A program made the translations under genes and the position numbers. DNA of 64,000 bases from Kribbella kalugense (GTDB lineage: Bacteria > Actinomycetota > Actinomycetes > Propionibacteriales > Kribbellaceae), in the NCBI RefSeq assembly GCF_004365875.1, contig NZ_SODF01000002.1, positions 1,302,001 to 1,366,000 on the forward strand, given 5' to 3'. The notes under the pieces are model-generated. The model did no database searches. It was not told the DNA's origin and saw only the letters and a list, made by a program, of their open reading frames with translations. This document shows positions 8,181-15,793 of this stretch, piece by piece; positions within the stretch are counted from its first letter, which is position 1; each line of letters opens with the position of its first letter.

Positions 8181-8924
8181 ATGCATGGTTCGCTGCCGGG
8201 GAAGGCCGCCGAGATCCGGGCGTTGTTGCTCAGTCTGATCGACACGTTGCCGGAGGGCGCCGCGCTGCCACCCGAGCGCGAGTTGGCGGCCCGATGGAAC
8301 GTGGCGCGGATGACGCTGCGGCGGGCGGTGGACGAGCTGGTGATCGAGGAGCTGCTGGTCCGGCGGCATGGAAGCGGTACGTATACGACCCGGCCGAAGG
8401 TAGCGCGTTGGCTCGGGATGATCGGGTTCTCCGAGGACATCCGCCGGCGAGGGATGCGGCCGGGCAGCACCATGCTCGAGTTCCGGCACCAGAAGGCCGA
8501 GCGGGCCGCGGCGCGCCGGCTGCGGATCCCGGTCGGCGATCCGATCATCGCGTTCACCCGGCTACGGCTGGCCGACAACCACCCGATGGTCGTCGAGCGC
8601 ACCACACTGCCGGCGGCGTACGTACCCGGTCTGCAGGCCGAGGACCTCAACGGTTCCCTCTACGACCTCCTCACCAGCCGATACGACATCGACGTCGTCA
8701 GCGGTACGTCGCGACTCGAACCCGTCATGCCCGACGCGAAGACGGCCGGCTGGCTGGACATCGCGACCACGCAACCCTGTCTCGCCCTGCACGGCATCAG
8801 CTTCGACAGTCGCGACCGCGTCTTCGAGTACACGTCGGCCGTCTACCGCGGCGACCGCTACGCCTTCACCACCGAGCTCCGCACCACCACCCCCAGCCCC
8901 CGCGCGAACGCCAAGGGTCTCTGA
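8181..8924 (+). CDS. GntR family transcriptional regulator (HutC/UTRA type)
   Basis: 247 residues: N-terminal winged helix (ALPPERELAARWNVARMTLRRAVDEL, then LLVRRHGSGTYTT) followed by a UTRA ligand-binding domain (GMIGFSEDIRRRGMRPGST ... DPIIAFTRLRLADNHPMVVERTTLP). Such regulators usually sense sugars, amino sugars or amino acids. It is divergent from the catabolic operon and could control it or the downstream DUF2961/amino-sugar genes. The ATG at 8181 is the first codon before the domain; only a weak AAGACC stretch precedes it. Confidence 0.9.
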   Translation: MHGSLPGKAAEIRALLLSLIDTLPEGAALPPERELAARWNVARMTLRRAVDELVIEELLVRRHGSGTYTTRPKVARWLGMIGFSEDIRRRGMRPGSTMLEFRHQKAERAAARRLRIPVGDPIIAFTRLRLADNHPMVVERTTLPAAYVPGLQAEDLNGSLYDLLTSRYDIDVVSGTSRLEPVMPDAKTAGWLDIATTQPCLALHGISFDSRDRVFEYTSAVYRGDRYAFTTELRTTTPSPRANAKGL

Positions 8925-8937
8925 CGCGTCACGGTGA

Positions 8938-8967
8938 TTGGGTGTGCGGGCAGGCGATCAATAGGGT
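8938..8967 (+). promoter_or_regulatory. Predicted promoter of the nucleotidyltransferase gene
   Basis: TTGGGT (8938-8943), 18-bp spacer, TAGGGT (8962-8967). The GTG start at 8974 lies six bases after the -10 box and has no proper ribosome site, so a leaderless transcript is likely. Confidence 0.4.
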
Positions 8968-8973
8968 GCTGAG

Positions 8974-9618
8974 GTGGATTTGGGTTCGCCGATCAGCGTT
9001 GTAGTGCCGTCGTTGGACGGTCCGGTGTTGCAGGTGCTGGCGCAGGCCGACGAGGGATTGTCCGGTCGCCAGATCCACAAGCTCGCGGGTTCGGGGAGTG
9101 TCGCCGGCGTCCGGCTCGTGTTGCAACGGCTCGCTGCGACCGGCCTGGTGCACGTCGACGACCTGGGCAACTCGTTGCTCTATCGCCTCAATCGCAAGCA
9201 CCTGGTCGCACCGATCGTCGAGCTGCTCGCCGACCTCCGCAGTACCTTGGTCAGCCGCCTCGCCGACGAGATCAGCCGTTGGCGGATCCCGCCTGTCCAC
9301 GCCAGCGTGTATGGCGCTGTTGCCCGCGGCGACGGTGATCTGGACAGCGACGTGGACCTGCTCCTGATCCGGCCCGACCAGCACGAGTTTGAAGATGTGC
9401 TCTGGGAAGACCAGGTGACCCGCCTGATGCAAACCGTCGTCGACCTCACCGGCAACCCGGCCCACATCTTCGAGCTCAGCCAGACCGAACTCGCCAACCA
9501 CCTCGCCACCGAAGACCCGATCCTCAACGACTGGATCCAGCCAAGCATCCAGCTCACCGGCGTCCCGTTGGCCGCGAGCCGCGCGCTAGATCACCTCGAG
9601 GTAGTCCTTCCCCGGTAG
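8974..9618 (+). CDS. HTH domain fused to MNT-type nucleotidyltransferase
   Basis: 214 residues. Residues about 10-75 resemble a winged-helix/ArsR-like domain (LSGRQIHKLAGSGSVAGVRLVLQRLAATGLVHV ... LYRLNRKH). Residues about 105-215 are a minimal nucleotidyltransferase with VYGAVARGDGDLDSDVDLLLI, i.e. G[A]xARGDxxxxSDxDL; the usual GS is GA here. The catalytic aspartates are present. Similar MNT proteins act as antitoxins by AMPylating HEPN toxins, but no HEPN partner is adjacent, so the role is open. The 3' end overlaps the convergent DUF2961 gene by 33 bp. Confidence 0.8.
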   Translation: MDLGSPISVVVPSLDGPVLQVLAQADEGLSGRQIHKLAGSGSVAGVRLVLQRLAATGLVHVDDLGNSLLYRLNRKHLVAPIVELLADLRSTLVSRLADEISRWRIPPVHASVYGAVARGDGDLDSDVDLLLIRPDQHEFEDVLWEDQVTRLMQTVVDLTGNPAHIFELSQTELANHLATEDPILNDWIQPSIQLTGVPLAASRALDHLEVVLPR

Positions 9619-10671
9619 CTCGGGGAACGGGGCATGCGGCTCCGTCTGGTACCAGTACGACGTTGAGGCCAGGTCGTCCTGCAGTTGGAGGAACCGCCCG
9701 TCGCGGCGCCAACCCAAGGCCTGGACGGTGACTTGGAGATCCTCGGTGAAGCGGATCGCGTCCTGGATGTGCCAGCGGTAGAGACCGAAGCGTTGCTGGT
9801 TGTCGAAGAAACCGTCCGGTTCGATGACCTGCGGCATACCGAGGTACGGCGTGGTGAAGGTGGCGTACTGACCCTGCGGATGCTCGAACCCCCACGCGCC
9901 GCTGAAGTAGTCCTCGGTCCCGGTGCCGCAGATGGTTGGGTACTCGTCGTCGCCGTCGAGGTAGAACTTGAACTCGCCCTCGCCCCACCACCCGCTGTTG
10001 TTGCTGCCCCAGGCCAGATACGTCCCGACGTACTGCCCTTGTCCCCGCACCCCGTCGAGCAGCGTGTGCACCTCGCCGTACGGGACCGGATTGCTGCGCC
10101 GGAACTGCGCATGGAAGTACGCCATGTCCTCCGGTACGTCGGTACGCACGAAATCGACCTGGTAGAAGAAGTCCGAGACCTCTGTCTCGAGCAGGTTCTC
10201 GATCGTGATCCGGGCCCCGCCGCGGAACGGCATCTGCCAGTAGCTGTTGAACCCGCCCTTCGGATTCACCGCGATCGGCACCGAGCTGACCTGGCAATGC
10301 TGACCCCACCCGTTGCAGAAGAAGTCGCCCAGCGGTACTTCGACCGACGGCGTGTCCTCGTCGTCCCAGTACGCACGGAGTACCAGCGACCGCCACGTCT
10401 TCGAGTCGACCGTGATCCAGATGTGCGTGATCGCGCCGGAGCCCTCGATCTCCGCGAGCGTCCTGGTCGACTCGGGAGCGAGGTTAATGCACGGCTGGAT
10501 CTTCCAGCCCGGACCGAGGTCGCGCGCCTGCTGGGACAGGATCCCCTCGGTCGCCCGCGCTCCGCCCGCCTTCGCGCCGTCCGGGTTCTCCGCGCTGATC
10601 GAGTAGGACCGCGCGGACGACAACCGCGCGACATTACCGAGGTGTACGTCGAGACCGTTGAAGTCAGTCAT
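9586..10671 (-). CDS. DUF2961 family protein (GH172-type glycosidase)
   Basis: 361 residues, no signal peptide, so cytoplasmic. The conserved ICGTGTEDYFSGAWGFEHP, DFFCNGWGQHCQVSS and WQMPFRGGARITIENL blocks define DUF2961, now grouped as glycoside hydrolase family 172, whose known members act on alpha-fructofuranosyl or arabinofuranosyl linkages. The ATG at 10671 is chosen because AGGGTC lies about ten bases upstream; a TTG two codons earlier is possible. The neighbouring GntR regulator and amino-sugar cluster suggest carbohydrate catabolism. Confidence 0.85.
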   Translation of the reverse strand: MTDFNGLDVHLGNVARLSSARSYSISAENPDGAKAGGARATEGILSQQARDLGPGWKIQPCINLAPESTRTLAEIEGSGAITHIWITVDSKTWRSLVLRAYWDDEDTPSVEVPLGDFFCNGWGQHCQVSSVPIAVNPKGGFNSYWQMPFRGGARITIENLLETEVSDFFYQVDFVRTDVPEDMAYFHAQFRRSNPVPYGEVHTLLDGVRGQGQYVGTYLAWGSNNSGWWGEGEFKFYLDGDDEYPTICGTGTEDYFSGAWGFEHPQGQYATFTTPYLGMPQVIEPDGFFDNQQRFGLYRWHIQDAIRFTEDLQVTVQALGWRRDGRFLQLQDDLASTSYWYQTEPHAPFPELPGKDYLEVI

Positions 10672-10716
10672 GGACAACGACCCTATGGTCAGTCGACGCC
10701 GACCGCCCGTCAGTCA

Positions 10717-10735
10717 GGTAGACCAGGTGTCTACC
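10717..10735 (-). terminator. Small hairpin at the end of the LLM oxidoreductase gene
   Basis: GGTAGAC (10717-10723) and GTCTACC (10729-10735) pair perfectly with a 5-base loop and overlap the stop codon at 10731. There is no T tract, so termination is only a guess. Confidence 0.3.
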
Positions 10736-11561
10736 GGTAGTCGTCCAGCCGGTTGATGACCTGGTCGAAGACCGCGCGCTCGTGCTCCTTCGGCGTGTAA
10801 ACGACCAGTTCGTCGAAGCCGATGTCCCGGTAGCGCTCGACCAGCCGAGCGAATCCGTCCACGGATCCCCACGGATCGATCGGCCCGTAGGCGAGCAGCA
10901 GCCGCCGGATCTTCCGCCCGTCGAGGGCCGCGTCCAGGGCCTGCACTCGCTCGATCGACTTGGCGTAGAACTCCTCCTCGGCGGCCGCGCCGGGGAATGT
11001 GACCCAGCCGTCGCCATGTGCCGCGACGACCGCGAGTGCCCGCGGTGCGTTCGCCGCGATGATGAGCGGCAGTCGTTCTTGGACAGTTCCGGGTGACATC
11101 GCGGCCAGCGAGTACGGGTAGTACGGCCCGTCGTGGTCGGCGACGTCGCCCGACAGCAGCCGGTCCACGATCGCGACGAACTCGGCCAGCCGGTCGGTCC
11201 GCTCGCGCGCGGTCCAGACCGGCGTACCCGCCATGCCGTGGTCGGTCGGCCAGACGCCGGAGCCGATGCCCAGCTCGAACCGGCCGCCGGAGATGTGATC
11301 GAGAGTGGTCGCCTGCTTGGCCAGCACGGTCGGCTGCCGGAACACCATGTTCGCGATCAGCAGCCCGACCCGGATCCGCTGGGTGGTGGCCGCCCAACCG
11401 GCGATGACGGTCGGCCCGTCGTGCACGGGGATGGCGGCGTCGCGCGGGTTGCGCAGGTTGTCGCCGGTCCACAGCCCGTCGAATCCGGCCTGCTCCGCGA
11501 CGCCCGCCCAGGACGACGCGTCGTGCCAAGTGGCTGGATTGACCTTGAGTCCGAAGCGCAT
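10731..11561 (-). CDS. LLM class (luciferase-like) F420-dependent oxidoreductase
   Basis: 276 residues with the bacterial-luciferase TIM-barrel pattern: WAGVAEQAGFDGLWTGDN, ATTQRIRVGLLIANMVFRQPTVLAKQATTLDHISGGRFELGIGSG and the C-terminal GFDELVVYTP. In actinobacteria such proteins normally use F420 and sometimes FMN; the substrate is unknown. The ATG at 11561 directly precedes the first beta strand (RFGLKVNP). Separated from the DUF2961 gene by a 59-bp gap on the same strand. Confidence 0.88.
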   Translation of the reverse strand: MRFGLKVNPATWHDASSWAGVAEQAGFDGLWTGDNLRNPRDAAIPVHDGPTVIAGWAATTQRIRVGLLIANMVFRQPTVLAKQATTLDHISGGRFELGIGSGVWPTDHGMAGTPVWTARERTDRLAEFVAIVDRLLSGDVADHDGPYYPYSLAAMSPGTVQERLPLIIAANAPRALAVVAAHGDGWVTFPGAAAEEEFYAKSIERVQALDAALDGRKIRRLLLAYGPIDPWGSVDGFARLVERYRDIGFDELVVYTPKEHERAVFDQVINRLDDYR

Positions 11562-11984
11562 ACCGGCCAGCCTGTCACACGATCCGGCCCGCGCCGGAAG
11601 GTCTCCCCGAGTGGTCTACTCAAGGTGCTTTACCGGGCGCGATTCGTCGGCGACAGTGAACCGGTGCCTGCTTCGTCTGTCGCGCTGATCGGCCCACCCG
11701 GACCGGCGGCCGCCTCGCCGCCCTGGGCAAGGCTATCCGGTACGACGACCTGCCTGCAGATCTCTCGTCGTACACCACTGCTCGATGATCGACGTACGCG
11801 GCGGTCACACTCCGTGGGAACCTGTAGGTACGCTGCACTTCACCGGCTCACCCGCCGTGATGTACGACGAGAAGCTCGGCACCGTCCGCCTGGTAGCGAA
11901 CGACACCGCCGGCCAAGACCGCCGTACCCGCAAAGTGAACCGCTGGCACCTTCCCTGGCAAGACTATTCACACTGGATCACCGC
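11562..11984 (+). other. 423-bp gap with possible gene remnants
   Basis: No intact gene is supported. A plus-frame stretch ending about 11787 reads GGRLAALGKAIRYDDLPADL before a stop, faintly like the C-terminal part of an NmrA/SDR protein, with no upstream frame to match. A second open frame, 11785-11988, would give 67 residues (ending LPWQDYSHWITA) and overlaps the kinase start; it is not recognised. Both may be decayed pieces. The AT-richer end (AGACTATTCACAC) may hold the kinase promoter. Confidence 0.35.
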
Positions 11985-12872
11985 ATGACTCGCATTGCTA
12001 TCGACGGCGGTCAGTCCGCCCTTCGGCTTCGTGTTCTTCCGTCCGGCCGGACCGGTGAGGGACCTGGCTACACGCACGGACCGGACGCGCTCCGCAAGAT
12101 GCTCGACGCGATCGGTACCGCCGCGGCCGGAGCCGAGCTGACCGGTCCGGTCGAAATCGTTGCCCTTGGCCTCACTGGTTACCCACAGGCTCCTGGTGCC
12201 GCGGAGAAGTTCGCGGCAGACGTCGGCGAGCTGCTGGATGCCGACGAGGTCCGGCTGACGCAGGACATGGTCACGGCTCATGCGGGTGCACTGCCGGAAG
12301 GGTACGGCGTTGTCGTTGCCGCTGGCACCGGTCTCGTCTGTCTCGCGGTCGACCGGGACGGCACGTGGCGCAAGCTCGACGGACACGGGTACCTGTTCGG
12401 GGATGCGGGCAGCGCGTTCGCGATCGGCCGCGCCGGACTCGTCGCCGTACAGCGAGCCCGCGACGGCCGCGGCCCGGTGACCAAACTCGCGGACACCGCC
12501 CTCGACCCGGTCACGCTCTACCGCTCCTCGACCCTGGTCGACGACGTGGCCCGCTTCGCTCCCGAAGTACTGCGTTGTGCGGCCGAAGGTGATCCGGTCG
12601 CGTACGAGCTCGTCGTACGCGCGGCCGGTGATATCGCCGAGACGATCGCCGCCGCGGTTGCCCAGTTGGCTGGTGAAGGACCCGTCCCGGTCGCCTGCGT
12701 CGGCGGCCTCTTCAAAGGCGCCGGCGAGCAACTCCTGACCCCCGTCCGCGAAGCCGTGCCATCGCGCGCCCGACTAACGCCCGCCGCGGGCAACTCACTC
12801 GACGGTGCGGAACGCCTCGCCACCGGACCTGCAGGAACGTACGCCGACCTGATTGTGATGCACCGGCGATGA
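11985..12872 (+). CDS. BadF/BcrA-type ATPase, probable N-acetylglucosamine kinase
   Basis: 295 residues of the ASKHA fold: phosphate-1 motif IAIDGGQSALRL, VVVAAGTGLVCLAV (phosphate-2), GYLFGDAGSAFAIGRAGL and the adenosine motif VACVGGLFKGAG. This family includes N-acetylglucosamine/glucosamine kinases, and the overlap (ATGA) with nanE makes an amino-sugar kinase likely. The start follows an AT-rich GACTATTCACACTGGATCACC with no clear ribosome site, so it may be leaderless. Exact sugar (GlcNAc or ManNAc) is inference. Confidence 0.85.
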   Translation: MTRIAIDGGQSALRLRVLPSGRTGEGPGYTHGPDALRKMLDAIGTAAAGAELTGPVEIVALGLTGYPQAPGAAEKFAADVGELLDADEVRLTQDMVTAHAGALPEGYGVVVAAGTGLVCLAVDRDGTWRKLDGHGYLFGDAGSAFAIGRAGLVAVQRARDGRGPVTKLADTALDPVTLYRSSTLVDDVARFAPEVLRCAAEGDPVAYELVVRAAGDIAETIAAAVAQLAGEGPVPVACVGGLFKGAGEQLLTPVREAVPSRARLTPAAGNSLDGAERLATGPAGTYADLIVMHRR

Positions 12873-13537
12873 GAACTCTTGCCTCCGGCACCCTTGTGGT
12901 GTCCTGCCAAGCGGGGCCGGAGAACCCTTTGTACGGGCCGTCCTCGATGGCGTTGATGGCTCAGGCCGCCGAGGCCGGCGGTGCCGGGGCGATCCGGGCC
13001 AACGGGCCCGAGGACATCGCGGCGATCCGAGCGGTGACCGACCTGCCGATCATCGGGCTGCACAAACTCGGCGATCCGGCCGGCGTGTTCATCACCCCGA
13101 CGTACGAGTCCGCAGCCGGTATCGTCGCAGCCGGCGCCGACCTGGTCGCGCTCGACGCGACGCTCCGACCGCGGCCCGACGGGCAACGCGTGGACCGTCT
13201 AATCGCCCGGATCCACCGCGAACTCGGCGTACCCGTGATGGCCGATGTGGACAGCCTGGAAGCCGGTCTGGCCGCCCGGGACGCGGGTGCCGACCTGGTC
13301 GCGACGACCCTGTCGGGCTATACCAATGGCCGTACGCCGACCGGACCTGACGTCGAACTGGTCCGGCAGCTCGCGGCCAAGCTGGACTGCCCGGTCGTTG
13401 CCGAAGGCAGGATTCGTACTCCCGAAGACGTCCGTGCCATGTGCGATGCGGGCGCGTACGCCGTCGTGGTCGGGCACGCGATCACGAATCCGATGGACCT
13501 CACTGCCCGGCTGGTCGGCGCGATCCCGGTCGGATAG
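12869..13537 (+). CDS. nanE: N-acetylmannosamine-6-phosphate 2-epimerase NanE
   Basis: 222 residues, the full TIM-barrel length for NanE. Recognised by VSCQAGPENPLYGPSSMALMAQAAEAGG, IRANGPEDI, PIIGLHK, FITPTYES, ADVDSLEAG, TTLSGYTNGR and the C-terminal VVAEGRIRTPEDVRAMCDAGAYAVVVGHAITNP. It converts ManNAc-6-P to GlcNAc-6-P in sialic acid/ManNAc use. Start overlaps the kinase stop (ATGA), making a kinase-epimerase module. Downstream lies the broken sugar permease. Confidence 0.95.
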   Translation: MRTLASGTLVVSCQAGPENPLYGPSSMALMAQAAEAGGAGAIRANGPEDIAAIRAVTDLPIIGLHKLGDPAGVFITPTYESAAGIVAAGADLVALDATLRPRPDGQRVDRLIARIHRELGVPVMADVDSLEAGLAARDAGADLVATTLSGYTNGRTPTGPDVELVRQLAAKLDCPVVAEGRIRTPEDVRAMCDAGAYAVVVGHAITNPMDLTARLVGAIPVG

Positions 13538-13640
13538 CCCGAGAGTAGTGGTCCAGTCGATCTTGTCGACCGAGCTCGAATCATCTTCCGCGCGGGTGTC
13601 GCCCAGGCGTATCCATGACTCACCAGCGGACAGCAACTCC

Positions 13641-14228
13641 AGCAGCAACCCGCAGCCCCGGTTCATCCAGTGCAACCCGCCGGACCTGATCGAGAACGTC
13701 GGCCTCTCCCGGGCGTGGAACGAGTCACACATCGGCACGTACTTCTTCAACAGCGTGATCGTCGTGTGCGGTGGCGTCGTACAGAACCTCGGGTTGATGA
13801 ACTCGTACCTTGGGCTGATCCTGGTGTACGCCGCGCACGGGATGTCGTTCTCGGTGTTCTTCCTGACGGCTTTTTTCAGGACGCAGTCGAAGGAGCTGGC
13901 CGAGGCCGCGCTTGTGGATGGGTGTACTCATTGGGGTGTGCTGTTCCGCATCATGCTCCCGCTGGCTCGGCCTGGACTCGTCAGCATCGGGATCTTCCAG
14001 TTCCTCGGAATGTGGAACGAGTACCTGTTGCCGTTGGTGCTCAACACCGACGAGAAGCGTTACCTGGTTACCCAAGGCTTGGCTAACATCGCGGTGACCC
14101 AGGGGTACCACTCTGACTTCTCAGGCTTGTTTGCTGGACTGACCATCTCCATAATTCCGGTGTTGGCCGTTTATCTCGGCTTCCATCGTCAGATCAGTGC
14201 CGGTATGACAGCTGGAGCCTTGAAATGA
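13641..14228 (+). pseudogene. Truncated and internally deleted ABC sugar permease (MalG type)
   Basis: The frame resembles the C-terminal two-thirds of a binding-protein-dependent sugar permease, with the EAA loop ELAEAALVDGCTHWGVLFRIMLPLARPG and the LGMWNEYLLPLVL and ISIIPVLAVYL segments. The N-terminal membrane segments and a start codon are missing, and AWNESHIGTYFFNSVIVV joins VVQNLGLMNSYLGL directly, where family members have about 50 more residues (two membrane helices). Sequence 13538-13640 belongs to no recognised gene. The stop still overlaps the next gene as ATGA. Solute-binding protein and second permease are absent, so a deletion has removed most of a transporter. Confidence 0.75.
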
Positions 14229-15466
14229 CCGAACTCCTCCTGGCCGCAACGTCCCTCGACGTCACCCCGCCGCCCGGCCACCGGCTGGATGGGTACGCCG
14301 CTCGCGCGGGCGTCGCCACCGGTACTGCGGACTCGCTCCGCGCGACTCTGATCTGGTTGTCGACCGCGCACGATCCTGGTGTGCTGTGGCTCACGCTGGA
14401 CGCGATCGCGGTGGGCGCTGCCCTTGTTGCTGAGCTCGCGGAGACCGCTGGTGCCGCAGCCGGCATCCCCGCGTCGCAGGTCGTCGTGTCCGCCTCGCAC
14501 ACGCACTCGGGGCCGTCCGGATGGACCGGCGAGATCCACCCCGTCATCCCAGCTGCGCAAGAGCGCTCGTTGGTTGACCCGCTGCTCGCCGCGGTGAGGG
14601 GTGCTCAGCTCGACCGACAGCCGGTGACCGCATCGTGGCGTTCGATCGAGGTGACCGGCGTTGGCACCAACCGGCACCGCCGCAACGGTCCGCACGACAA
14701 CACGGCCGGCATCCTCGCTCTGCACTCGCTGTCGGGCTCGCTCGAGGCGGTGCTGCTCGACTTCGCCTGCCACCCGACGACGTACGGCCCCGAGAACCTG
14801 CAGTACTCCGCCGACTGGCCAGGCGCCGCCCGTGACGCGCTGGCCCCCGCCGTCGTCGGCTTCCTCCAAGGCGCCGCCGGCGACGTCAGCCCCCGCTTCA
14901 CCCGCCAGGGCCGCGGTGCCGCCGAGGTCGCCCGCCTGGGCAATCTCCTGGCTGCCCGCGTCCGCGAAGCGCTAGCCGACCCGGGCCTCGAGCTACCGCA
15001 GTCAGCACCGGCAATCCGCCGTACCACTCTGACTCTGCCGGTCCGCTCAATCCCGACCGTCGACGAGTCGGAAGAGTTGGTCACCGCAGCGGAACGCGGT
15101 GTGAACAGGGCCGACGACGCCACCGGCCGCATCTCCCAGACCCGCCTCGAAGGCGCCCGCGGCCAAGCCCTGATGGCCGCCGCCGCCCTACCGCCGACCC
15201 TCGACCTCCCCGTCAGCGCCGTCACCATGGGCGACGTATGCTGGATCAACCTGCCGGTCGAACTCTTCGCCGTCCACGGCGCCTGCCTCGAGCACGACAG
15301 CACCCACCCCATCACCCGAGTCATCGGCTACACCGACGGTTACTACGGCTACGTAGTAGACCCATCCGCCGCCGAAGCCGGCACCTACGAAGCCCTCATA
15401 ACCTTCTTCGACCAACCCACCACCAACACACTCCTCACCGAAACCGCCACCTTCGCCAACACCTAA
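14225..15466 (+). CDS. Neutral/alkaline ceramidase-like hydrolase
   Basis: 413 residues without an export signal. The zinc-binding pattern of the ceramidase N-terminal domain family is visible: VVVSASHTHSGPSG, DFACHPTTYG and FLQGAAGDVSPR; residues near the C end (VIGYTDGYYGYVVDP) also match the family. Proteins of this size in bacterial sugar clusters are usually annotated as ceramidase-like but probably act on other amide or ester substrates. It overlaps the permease remnant by four bases and is the last gene of the amino-sugar cluster. Cytoplasmic location and context argue against true ceramide as substrate. Confidence 0.8.
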   Translation: MTELLLAATSLDVTPPPGHRLDGYAARAGVATGTADSLRATLIWLSTAHDPGVLWLTLDAIAVGAALVAELAETAGAAAGIPASQVVVSASHTHSGPSGWTGEIHPVIPAAQERSLVDPLLAAVRGAQLDRQPVTASWRSIEVTGVGTNRHRRNGPHDNTAGILALHSLSGSLEAVLLDFACHPTTYGPENLQYSADWPGAARDALAPAVVGFLQGAAGDVSPRFTRQGRGAAEVARLGNLLAARVREALADPGLELPQSAPAIRRTTLTLPVRSIPTVDESEELVTAAERGVNRADDATGRISQTRLEGARGQALMAAAALPPTLDLPVSAVTMGDVCWINLPVELFAVHGACLEHDSTHPITRVIGYTDGYYGYVVDPSAAEAGTYEALITFFDQPTTNTLLTETATFANT

Positions 15467-15690
15467 AGGGACTGCTGGCAACCCCGCGTGCTACGCAGCC
15501 GCCCTCTCGTCGCTCCGCTCCTCGATGCACCCGCTACGCGCGCCCCCACCCGCCCCCCGGCTCAGCGCCGGTGCATCCTTTCCGGCTACCGCCGGGACTG
15601 GCGGCTGCCGCCGCGTGCGACTGCCGGCCCGTCCTCAAAGGCCCGCGTTGACGAGAACTCCGCGTGTCTTCTCGTCGGTGATGCCCATGG

Positions 15691-15772
15691 ATCGGGGCCC
15701 CGGACACCGTTTGGGGGCGTGCGACAGGCAATAACCTGTCGCACGCCACCACACCCTGTCCGAAGCCCCGAT
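15691..15772. terminator. Large nested hairpin between convergent genes (bidirectional terminator)
   Basis: Inner stem GCGTGCGACAGG (15717-15728) / CCTGTCGCACGC (15735-15746) is perfect with a 6-base loop; outer stem 15691-15706 / 15757-15772 matches 14 of 16 (ATCGGGGC ends). It separates the ceramidase-like gene from the convergent YhgE gene. The rest of the 327-bp gap, 15467-15690, holds no gene; it is C-rich and includes TCGTCGCTCCGCTCCTC, a word also present in the loop of the hairpin at 2631-2721. Confidence 0.75.
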
Positions 15773-15793
15773 GCGTGACCAGATCTGCCAGCT

